Below are positions 28,199 through 34,807 of a DNA stretch of 44,671 bases, one piece after another. Numbering within the stretch: the first letter of the stretch is position 1; every line of letters begins with the position of its first letter. Origin of the DNA: Amazonocrinis nigriterrae CENA67 (GTDB taxonomy: Bacteria > Cyanobacteriota > Cyanobacteriia > Cyanobacteriales > Nostocaceae); the NCBI RefSeq assembly GCF_016056305.1, contig NZ_JAECZC010000045.1:1-44671 (forward strand), written 5' to 3'. A program made the translations under genes and the position numbers. A model generated the notes under the pieces. That model did not search any database and was not told where the DNA came from. It saw only the letters and a list, made by a program, of their open reading frames with translations.

Positions 28199-28339
28199 AT
28201 GGGATGCTCTAAAGATTATCCAGATTCAGAATATCCTTAATGGGTAAACAAGCCTGAAGCATATGGAGATGGGGCAAAAGTCAAATATAAGGGAATGTTT
28301 TTGTGGCAGCATTCTGGGCTTCAGAGCTTGGGGCTATAA
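28199..28339 (+). pseudogene. Small CBM5/12-like protein with an in-frame stop
   Basis: ATG at 28199 (preceded by GAAGAGGTGAAAC) reads MGCSKDYPDSEYP, then TAA at 28238-28240, then WVNKPEAYGDGAKVKYKGM and FLWQHSG to TAA at 28337-28339, 47 codons in one frame. The pattern YP-x-W...Y..GxxVxYxGxxF.W resembles the small chitin/carbohydrate-binding CBM5/12 fold, where the stop position is usually Glu or another polar residue, so a single G-to-T change (GAA to TAA) would explain it. If the stop is real the gene is dead. The similarity is by eye only. Confidence 0.45.
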
Positions 28340-28368
28340 CTTAAGCATTGACAAATTAGACAATTAAT

Positions 28369-28520
28369 GTTAATTGAGTTCGACAGACCTCTCCCTCCCG
28401 GCCTCCCTCTCCATTTAGGCGAGGGAGGAGTAACGAAAAAATAAGGGTTTTACTCCCCTCTCCTTGTAGGAGAGGGGTTGGGGGAGAGGTCGAAACAGTA
28501 TTCATCGAACTCACGTTAAT
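28369..28520. mobile_element. MITE-like element with GTTAATTGAGTTCGA terminal inverted repeats
   Basis: Left end GTTAATTGAGTTCGA and right end TCGAACTCACGTTAAT are imperfect inverted repeats about 150 bases apart. Inside are CCTCTCC/GGAGAGG palindromes that make the whole element foldable. It has no coding capacity. It lies between the broken small gene and the secreted protein at 28609. Confidence 0.65.
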
Positions 28521-28608
28521 GTAGCTAGATAAATCAGAAAAAAACAAGCGATCGCTAATCACTCTGGAACCGGAAAGACGGGACATGACTATTAAAAAGG
28601 AGAATCCG

Positions 28609-29082
28609 ATGAAAAACCTAGGTCAAATGACAGATCAACAGCAGCACCTCGTTGTTCTTCGCCTTGCGGTAGCAACGTCCATCCTGATTGTTTCTCTCGC
28701 GCCGACCGCCATACTCGCCAAACCGCCGGCCACCGAAGCCTCGTGTGAGGGAATCAAGGCTGCATATCCCATCCTCGGAAAGGAGTGCAGCAACCAATAC
28801 AGTAAAATCGAACACAATCTCACCAACGCAAAGGATCGCCTTGAGACCTACTATGCTAGAGTCTCCGTGTTGGAGATCTTCAGGAAGGCACTCATCTGCA
28901 ATGGAATGTTTGGCGCAAACAAACAAGCACAGGACAGGTTCAAAAGTGGAGAGCAGGGTCACTTGCAGGCCCTGAACAATCTTGTTACGGCAATGACTGC
29001 TGCGAAAGACCCGAATATTCCCCCTACCTACGATGCCAAGAAATTGCAGTCGGTCACTATCAAAAAAGTGCAGTGCAAATAG
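28609..29082 (+). CDS. Small secreted protein of unknown function, four cysteines
   Basis: This protein has 157 residues from ATG 28609, chosen because AAAAAGGAG lies just upstream; the frame is open from 28585. The signal peptide spans about 1-38 (LAVATSILIVSLAPTAILAK). The mature part has four Cys (ASCEG, KECSN, LICNG and the C-terminal QCK), enough for two disulfides, and is mostly helical. Its base composition is richer in GC and its codon choice (GCC, CCG, CTC, ACC) differs from the AT-rich neighbours, suggesting recent transfer. I recognise no domain. Repeats flank it on both sides. Confidence 0.6.
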   Translation: MKNLGQMTDQQQHLVVLRLAVATSILIVSLAPTAILAKPPATEASCEGIKAAYPILGKECSNQYSKIEHNLTNAKDRLETYYARVSVLEIFRKALICNGMFGANKQAQDRFKSGEQGHLQALNNLVTAMTAAKDPNIPPTYDAKKLQSVTIKKVQCK

Positions 29083-29164
29083 GCGACTGTAGCACCCAAG
29101 GCGCACGGCTGTCCGTTCGGTCGGCCGGCTTCTTTCGGGTCTGAAGGCGTCACCGTGGTCAGCA

Positions 29165-29271
29165 ATTATAGCAAAGTGCTGAGTGCTGAGTGTTGAGTGC
29201 TGAGTGAAAACCCAGTTATTTCAATGTTGTGAGCAATCAATATTGTCCTAACAAATCTGGCTACGGCTATA
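29165..29271 (+). repeat. Dispersed repeat, copy C
   Basis: It begins TTATAGCAAAGTGCTGAGTG, has a GTGCTGAGTG-type simple insert, then GTGAAAACCCAGTTATTTCA, GAGCAATCA and TTGTCCTAA...GGCTATA. The right part matches copy B (17205-17282) to the last GCTATA. With copy A this defines common ends around unrelated inserts. Confidence 0.65.
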
Positions 29272-29532
29272 TCATTATGAGAATGCAAAATTTACAGTTA
29301 AAGATATGGTTTTTGTATCTCTTTAAACCGTTCTCGTCCCAAAACCATACCTGCAAACGCTGTGGCTGTTCTCGCGCTATTGATAAATATGTACAAAAAT
29401 ATCCCACTGTTCATAATCAACAGTCAAAAGTATCAGTAGGGGCGGGTTGATGAATCTTGTCACTTAATAGTATGAGGATATTTGTGAACCAGCCCCTACT
29501 TCAACCGAGATAATTTATTTCTTGGAGTTACC
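29272..29532. other. Spacer between repeat copy C and hetN
   Basis: No convincing gene. It includes the second GTAGGGGCGGGTT hairpin repeat at 29436-29499, which would lie just downstream of the hetN stop. Confidence 0.5.
29436..29499. repeat. Inverted repeat GTAGGGGCGGGTT / AACCAGCCCCTAC, copy 2
   Basis: The arms are of the same type as at 19014-19075, with one mismatch, around an AT-rich centre. It is about 35 bases past the end of hetN and could act as its transcript end. Confidence 0.7.
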
Positions 29533-30396
29533 TTATTTATCATATGTACCGATTTTTAAACCACGATTTGGAGTCCAATTTTCGACTCGTCGTTGGTTTA
29601 ATTCGGCCACACCCAACAGGCGATAAATTGTATCGACAGAAACCGGAGAAATTTGTCCAATAGCAAACATAATTTTTGTCAAGGTTTCTGTGAGAAGATT
29701 CTCATTGACAATTACCTCTGCCTTGTTTTGCTTAATCGCTCGAAGCACAGCATTTACTACTCTCGTTGGTGTTGAAACACCTGCTAGTTTGGGTGCGGGT
29801 ATGTGGCTATCAGCAGTCATTCCAATTTCAGAAACATAGCCTGGACAAATTGATGAGAAATAAACGCCAGTACCCGCGAATTCCTGACGCATTGCATCAG
29901 TCCACATAATTAAACCTGCTTTACTTGCAGAATAAATGCTGTTGTAAGCAACGCCTTTTTTACCAGCTAAAGAAGCAATATTGACAATGTGACCGCTACC
30001 CCGTTCTTTCATACTGGGCAATAATAAACGGGTTAATTCCATAGCAGACAACAGATTAGTTCCTAATACTGACTGAATCTCCTCTGTAGAATAGTCTGTA
30101 AAAGCTCGATGAATTTCTATGCCAGCATTATTAATTAAGATATCAATTGGAGCAACAAATTCTTGAATTCGCTCCATTAAAACTGGTAATTCTGTCAAGT
30201 TTTGAATGTCAAAGGGAATACTGATTCCTTGACCACCCAAAGCTTTGATTTCATTACATGTTTTATCTAGCCTTGATTTGGAACGAGAAATACAGACTAT
30301 AGTTGCTTGCTCTTTTGCTAATGCACGTGCAATATATACACCTAGACCACGTGAAGCACCTGTCAGCAAGACTGTTTTTCCTTTGAGAGTTGTCAT
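29533..30396 (-). CDS. hetN: HetN-type short-chain dehydrogenase (variant RGSGH motif)
   Basis: This 287-residue SDR ketoreductase has the same length as HetN of Nostoc PCC 7120 as I remember it. NADP(H) motif: TGASRGLG (12-19); NNAG (89-92); catalytic S142, Y155, K159. HetN suppresses heterocyst formation next to existing heterocysts, and that activity depends on a PatS-like pentapeptide RGSGR at 132-136. Here residues 132-136 read RGSGH; codon 136 is CAC (29989-29991), one transition from CGC. The enzyme site is intact, so it could still serve as a ketoreductase, but its signalling role is uncertain. It lies at the end of the hgl locus, as expected for hetN; a hairpin at 30423-30449 separates it from the gene upstream. 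Confidence 0.85.
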   Translation of the reverse strand: MTTLKGKTVLLTGASRGLGVYIARALAKEQATIVCISRSKSRLDKTCNEIKALGGQGISIPFDIQNLTELPVLMERIQEFVAPIDILINNAGIEIHRAFTDYSTEEIQSVLGTNLLSAMELTRLLLPSMKERGSGHIVNIASLAGKKGVAYNSIYSASKAGLIMWTDAMRQEFAGTGVYFSSICPGYVSEIGMTADSHIPAPKLAGVSTPTRVVNAVLRAIKQNKAEVIVNENLLTETLTKIMFAIGQISPVSVDTIYRLLGVAELNQRRVENWTPNRGLKIGTYDK

Positions 30397-30422
30397 GCTA
30401 AAATATCCATAATTTTAATGAA

Positions 30423-30449
30423 GAAAAAGTGCTAAAACAGCACTTTTTC
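30423..30449 (-). terminator. Terminator-like hairpin between the TubC-type gene and hetN
   Basis: A perfect 11-bp stem (GAAAAAGTGCT / AGCACTTTTTC, loop of 5) lies 11 bases after the stop of the 626-residue gene. On the minus strand it is followed by TTCTTCATT. hetN may thus be transcribed separately or at reduced level. Confidence 0.65.
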
Positions 30450-30459
30450 AAGCAGTTTA

Positions 30460-32340
30460 TTAGTTGGCTAATTTGCTCTTAAGAGAAGCAAAATGTTTGC
30501 CACCTAACTCAATAGTTGATTCTTCACATCCTGTTTTCAATCTTGCTAAGAGATATTCCAAATTAGGACTAATAATGTTAGTGCCATGATCGGGTTCTAT
30601 CAAGCAGGCTAAGTTAATCTCTGTGCCATATTGATTCACCAAATTATAAATACCTAAAAAGTTGAACACTCCTGATTCATAAGTGCCACAAGGTACCGAA
30701 GGATTGTTCACTCCCATAAAGTATTCATGCTTTTGCAACCACTCAACTGCTGGGTATCCGTGGAAATGGATCATCGGCATTCCATTGCTAATTAAGTTTG
30801 GTGCATAGAGAGATGCGGACATGGCGATCGCTAGCATGACATACACATCATATGAAGGCTTGATATCCGCTAATTGTGGATCAATTCCCTGTGGTAAATC
30901 CAGTAATAACCTATCAGTTAAACCAATTCTGAGAATGTCACTTTCTAGTTGTAAATTGGTTTTATTAGAGCCAGAACGAGCGCTACAAATCCAGATATCA
31001 GGAATCTGTTTAAACTTATATTCTGCTCCTATTTTGGTTTTTAAATACCGTCTACCGATGGTATTTTGTCGGACTTCATCACTATTGAAGCCAGTCACAG
31101 GAGTTAAGCTTTGCCAATCACTTTCGGGTATTTCAATTTCACCAATGTACTGCGGTGGTTCTGCATAAGCGACAAAGCCGTAAGAAACACCAGTTCTACC
31201 ATTAACGATGACATTGACAATATCTCGATGAGATTGTCTTTTAATCACTTCACTCAGTTTGGAACCTGGAGGAAAGAGATTTGTATCTGCTAGCTGAGTA
31301 CTCAAGCTGACTAATTTTTGTGCATAACTTGAGGACTGGGGATTGTAGTTACCTAGTTTAAATTTACTCAGAGGTAGCGGTAAAATGGGTACATAAACTT
31401 TAGGAATGAGTGACTTTAAGACAAAGCCATCAATTTCATCTCTAGAAAATACCGAATCTGACAGATTCATGTTTAAAATAGAGAATTGAGAATAAGATAC
31501 TCCAATGACAATTTCCGAGAAAGTTCTCACAAGAGTATTCAAGCCCATCTTGATTTTTTGCTGATAAGGAGTTTGAAAATTCACAAACTCTTTATCTAAA
31601 TCAGTGAGAACAATTACTTGAGTATTGGTAGGGTCTTCGATAAATTTAGCGGCACAATCTTCTGCCCAACCAATCAAACTGGCAATTCTGGAAACTGAGA
31701 TTTTGCGCTCTTTCAAAATAAACCGCGAATACAATTGATACAACTTCTCAGCTGTAAAAGTCTCAGCACGACTTCTGACCGAAGGTGGTCTATCAACATC
31801 AATAACAGCATTAATTCCAGTTTTAACTACTCTGGTTTTAATGCTTTTTTTGATGTTAGTCAATGGGATATTAATTTCATAGCGGAACTCTGTAGTAGCT
31901 TGTTGCCAAGGTGTAACATTGACCCCATATTCTTGCAACTTCTGTTCTAGTTCGGCTCTAAACTTGAGAATTTCTGCATTTTTATATCCCTTCGGCAAAG
32001 GTCTAAAAGTGATACTTAACTTTTGAGCCATGAGTTTAGGATCGATAATCGGTTCCTTACACTCAAGACTTAATTGATCACCTGATTCTCCAATTAAACG
32101 GCCAATGGTTTGTAAACTTAAACCCTGTGGTAATGGTATTGTAGGAGTAATAGGGGAAGAATTACGCTCACGTAAAAATTCTAAAATTTCTGGCTTACGA
32201 GCAGTTATTTCTGCCTGGATATCTGGTGTTAATACTCCCTTGGGAGAACGAATATTTAATTTTTCATTCTCAACCCAAATTTGTACACCTTTCTGGGTGA
32301 GAGTCGCCAAAATTTCCGATGCATTCATAGTAATTACCAA
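30460..32340 (-). CDS. Unrecognised 626-residue protein with N-terminal TubC-type docking domain
   Basis: Residues about 7-58 (ILATLTQKGVQIWVENEKLN, SPKGVLTPDIQ, PEILEFLRE) match the TubC N-terminal docking domain that lets NRPS/PKS proteins pair with the tail of the preceding protein. The remaining ~550 residues match no enzyme family that I know: I find no adenylation, condensation, thioesterase, reductase or Rossmann motif. Notable segments are DVDRPPSVRSRAETFTAEKL (about 191-210), MPMIHFHGYPAVEWL, and two short motifs with Cys near the C-terminus. The start may be Met5 (32328), which aligns better with the docking-domain start. It occupies the place where HglB/HetM (thioester reductase) is expected in hgl loci, so a role in chain release, modification or transfer is a fair guess but not shown. 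Confidence 0.65.
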   Translation of the reverse strand: MVITMNASEILATLTQKGVQIWVENEKLNIRSPKGVLTPDIQAEITARKPEILEFLRERNSSPITPTIPLPQGLSLQTIGRLIGESGDQLSLECKEPIIDPKLMAQKLSITFRPLPKGYKNAEILKFRAELEQKLQEYGVNVTPWQQATTEFRYEINIPLTNIKKSIKTRVVKTGINAVIDVDRPPSVRSRAETFTAEKLYQLYSRFILKERKISVSRIASLIGWAEDCAAKFIEDPTNTQVIVLTDLDKEFVNFQTPYQQKIKMGLNTLVRTFSEIVIGVSYSQFSILNMNLSDSVFSRDEIDGFVLKSLIPKVYVPILPLPLSKFKLGNYNPQSSSYAQKLVSLSTQLADTNLFPPGSKLSEVIKRQSHRDIVNVIVNGRTGVSYGFVAYAEPPQYIGEIEIPESDWQSLTPVTGFNSDEVRQNTIGRRYLKTKIGAEYKFKQIPDIWICSARSGSNKTNLQLESDILRIGLTDRLLLDLPQGIDPQLADIKPSYDVYVMLAIAMSASLYAPNLISNGMPMIHFHGYPAVEWLQKHEYFMGVNNPSVPCGTYESGVFNFLGIYNLVNQYGTEINLACLIEPDHGTNIISPNLEYLLARLKTGCEESTIELGGKHFASLKSKLAN

Positions 32341-32421
32341 ATTATTTTAAGACAGTTGCTCAAATTATTTGCTCACACAACAAAACATAAAAAACTTCTT
32401 TCCCCTCCCCCCTCCCTATTT

Positions 32422-32721
32422 TTAAATTTCAAACACTTCAGACTCAGAAGCTTGAGATTCTTCAGCTAACCGTTGGGAAAGTAATTCGATAGTGGGATAA
32501 TGCCACAGTAATAAGGGAGACAATTGAAATCCCAAAAACTTACCTGCTTTTGCTGCTATAAGCATTCCCTGTGCTGAATCTAAACCGTAACTATCAAGAG
32601 GCGCTTGAATATCTATTTCTGCTGCTTCGACTCCTAGCAATTCAGCTATATGAGATGTTAGCCAAGTTTGAATTTCTTCTGCGGTATAAGTGGGAATTGG
32701 ATTAGATAAACTCATGTGCAA
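32422..32721 (-). CDS. Free-standing acyl carrier protein, similar to the ACP part of HglB/HetM
   Basis: This 99-residue protein is a single PP-binding domain (about 14-88) with the GLDSAQG attachment motif, whose Ser would carry phosphopantetheine from HetI, and the [16 protein letters not shown] helix typical of the ACP at the N-terminus of HetM/HglB. In Nostoc PCC 7120 that ACP is fused to a thioester reductase; here the protein ends shortly after the ACP with an acidic tail ([11 protein letters not shown]) and no reductase follows. The tail has the look of a docking peptide for the TubC domain of the next gene, 81 bases downstream. Probable role: acceptor of the finished chain from the upstream synthase. 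Confidence 0.85.
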   Translation of the reverse strand: MHMSLSNPIPTYTAEEIQTWLTSHIAELLGVEAAEIDIQAPLDSYGLDSAQGMLIAAKAGKFLGFQLSPLLLWHYPTIELLSQRLAEESQASESEVFEI

Positions 32722-32820
32722 ACCTTGAAGATAGTATTAGTTCAACTGGGAAAATTGATATCAAAGCCGAGTATTTTTGTAAAGCATTCCAAAATAAGTT
32801 ATCAAATAACTACGTTCTTA

Positions 32821-32950
32821 TACTCTCTGTGCCTCTGTGTCTCTGCGTGAGATTTCATGAATCGTTTAGGAATGCAAGATAGCAGTCCTATCTGAGTAGT
32901 GAAAAATAGTTTTTTAATCGAACCACAGAGACGCAGAGAACACAGAGAGA
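32821..32950. repeat. CTCTGCG-type hairpin repeat in the PfaD-ACP gap
   Basis: CTCTGTGCCTCTGTGTCTCT and its near complement ACCACAGAGACGCAGAGAAC, about 60 bases apart, form a long imperfect hairpin. It belongs to the family also seen at 34731, 38250, 39868, 40100 and 42090. Confidence 0.8.
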
Positions 32951-33014
32951 TAAGAAGGAGGCATTTTCACAAGTGATTTAGGAATGCGATAGTTACTCGG
33001 TTTATGACACTTAC

Positions 33015-34694
33015 TTAAATCACTCCTGATAATTTCACAGAATGTTCGGGACGATACTGACTGTAGTACTCAGGAATTTGCATTCCTTGCATTTTCAAAC
33101 TTTGAATGCGGTATAAAAATGCTGCTCCTGTCATGATGTGGTAAGCGACATCAACAACTCGTCGATTATGTGGTTCAGCTAAATAAGAACCTTGCACCCA
33201 GTCATTGAAGCTACCCATTGCTGGGCCGCACCAAATTTGATAATCAACTTCTCTACCTTTTTCACCAGAAGTAGACCAGCGAGAGGATAATCCTAAATAC
33301 CAGCGAAAAATTAACGCCATTTTCAGCTTGGGATTATTGACAGCTTTACCTAGTTTTTCAGGATTTTTTTGAGATAGATAAGCTGCTGTTCCTTCCCAAA
33401 CTTCAGCAATAGTTTTGCGAAAAACTTGTTTTTCTAATTTCTCTCTTTCTGCAAGAGGAATTTCTTCGATTGATTCATAATTTCTGTATAATTCATACAG
33501 TTTTTGTGCCCGCATGGGAAACAAAGTACCTCGTTTGAGAACTTGAAGTTTTACCCCCATTTCAAACATATCTGCTGCTGGTGCCATCATGACATCAGCC
33601 ATTTCTGCTTGCGCTAATAGTTGCTTAGTATGTTCACAAGCGCCTGATTCAATACAAGATTGATTAATCGAACCAGTCATGACATAAGCAGCACCCATCA
33701 TAAAGGCTGCTAAGGCTGATTGTGGTGTGGCAATTCCGCCGGCTACTCCCACTCTAATGGGTTGTTCGTAATGATATTGTGCTTGAATTTCATCGCGCAA
33801 GGCAATAATTGAAGGCAATAAACAAACTAGGGGACGATTATCTGTATGACCACCAGAATCAGCCTCAACAGTAATATCATCAGCCATTGGAACTTTGGCT
33901 GCAAGTTTTGCTTGTAAATCAGTAATTAATCCTTGTTCAAGAAGTTCTTTAATAATTCTGGCTGGTGCTGGTTGCAGAAATTTACTGGCTACTTCTCGAC
34001 GAGAAATTTTAGCAATGACTTTGTTTTTGATTTCAATTTGATTGGCATCATTTAAACAAAGTCCAGCAACACGATAGTAAACAATGTTGGGAGTTAAGTC
34101 GAGAAATGCAGAAGCTTCTACAGTTCTTACTTGATATTTGAGGTATAAATCTACAGCACGGCGTTCAATGGCAAGTTCGTTAGGGCTATGAATTAAATTA
34201 AAAGCATAGGGGCCGTGAGGTAAGGCTTGTTGAATGCGATTAATTGCTGATTCTAAACGGTCTGGACTTAAACCGCCTGCACCAAAAGAACTTAAAATCT
34301 TTTCTTTACCAAGGGCAATAACCATTTCTTCAGAGGCAATTCCACCAGCCATTGCGCCAGTGACATAGGCATATTTCACGCCATGAAAGGAGAGAAAATT
34401 AGGATCGCCCAACTGTTGAATGCAGATTGGTGCAACAGATGTGAGTAGTTCTACTTGTGCTGTTGTACCATTCTCAGCAGGACATAAATAACCTTCGTTT
34501 GTTACACCAATTTTTCCGGCAACTTTCAAAATGTAACAAGGTTTATCTAAGGCTAACAATTTATCCTTAATGGCTGTCTGCTCAAAAGATATACCATCTA
34601 AAGACCCTCTCCAGGCAAGGTTTTGATTGTAGGTATAGGCAGAAAAGCCAAGACCATTATCAAGTTTATTGAGCAGCACATCTACAGTGGTCAC
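33015..34694 (-). CDS. hglA: PfaD-family FMN enoyl reductase of the hgl synthase
   Basis: This 559-residue protein is of the PfaD/2-nitropropane dioxygenase-like class: a TIM-barrel FMN enzyme that acts in trans as enoyl reductase on ACP-bound chains in PUFA-type synthases. Visible motifs are YAYVTGAMAGGIASEEMV (about 123-140), the SFGAGGLSPDRLE region, the metal/active-site-like EADSGGHTDNRP (about 276-287), VGVAGGIATPQSALAAFMMG and GSINQSCIESGACEHTK. Full saturation of the acyl chain needs this step. The letter hglA is assigned by gene order (fifth gene after hglE in the PCC 7120 locus as I remember it), not by alignment. It lies downstream of the KS-like/AT gene and upstream of the free ACP. 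Confidence 0.88.
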   Translation of the reverse strand: MTTVDVLLNKLDNGLGFSAYTYNQNLAWRGSLDGISFEQTAIKDKLLALDKPCYILKVAGKIGVTNEGYLCPAENGTTAQVELLTSVAPICIQQLGDPNFLSFHGVKYAYVTGAMAGGIASEEMVIALGKEKILSSFGAGGLSPDRLESAINRIQQALPHGPYAFNLIHSPNELAIERRAVDLYLKYQVRTVEASAFLDLTPNIVYYRVAGLCLNDANQIEIKNKVIAKISRREVASKFLQPAPARIIKELLEQGLITDLQAKLAAKVPMADDITVEADSGGHTDNRPLVCLLPSIIALRDEIQAQYHYEQPIRVGVAGGIATPQSALAAFMMGAAYVMTGSINQSCIESGACEHTKQLLAQAEMADVMMAPAADMFEMGVKLQVLKRGTLFPMRAQKLYELYRNYESIEEIPLAEREKLEKQVFRKTIAEVWEGTAAYLSQKNPEKLGKAVNNPKLKMALIFRWYLGLSSRWSTSGEKGREVDYQIWCGPAMGSFNDWVQGSYLAEPHNRRVVDVAYHIMTGAAFLYRIQSLKMQGMQIPEYYSQYRPEHSVKLSGVI

Positions 34695-34730
34695 AGTCGC
34701 TATCCCTCAAGTTTACTAACTATTTGTTTG

Positions 34731-34800
34731 TTCTTTGTGTCTTGGTGTCTTGGTGGTTTTATTCAAGATTATTAACCACTAAGGCACAAAGACACTAAGG
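34731..34800. repeat. Hairpin repeat in the hglC-hglA gap
   Basis: TTTGTGTCTTGGTGTCTTGG and CCACTAAGGCACAAAGACAC form an imperfect hairpin filling most of the 113-base gap between the two genes. It is of the same family as the repeat at 32821. Confidence 0.75.
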
Positions 34801-34807
34801 TAATGGT

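Noticed and set aside
28618-29106. Long open frame (162 codons) antisense to the secreted protein at 28609
   Set aside because: It exists because the GC-richer sense gene has few stops in that frame; the product has scattered Cys/Arg and no domain pattern, while the sense frame has a signal peptide and ribosome-binding site.
29229-29450. 73-codon frame next to repeat copy C
   Set aside because: It begins inside the repeat and ends in the GTAGGGGCGGGTT hairpin; the CKRCGC motif alone is not enough to call a protein.
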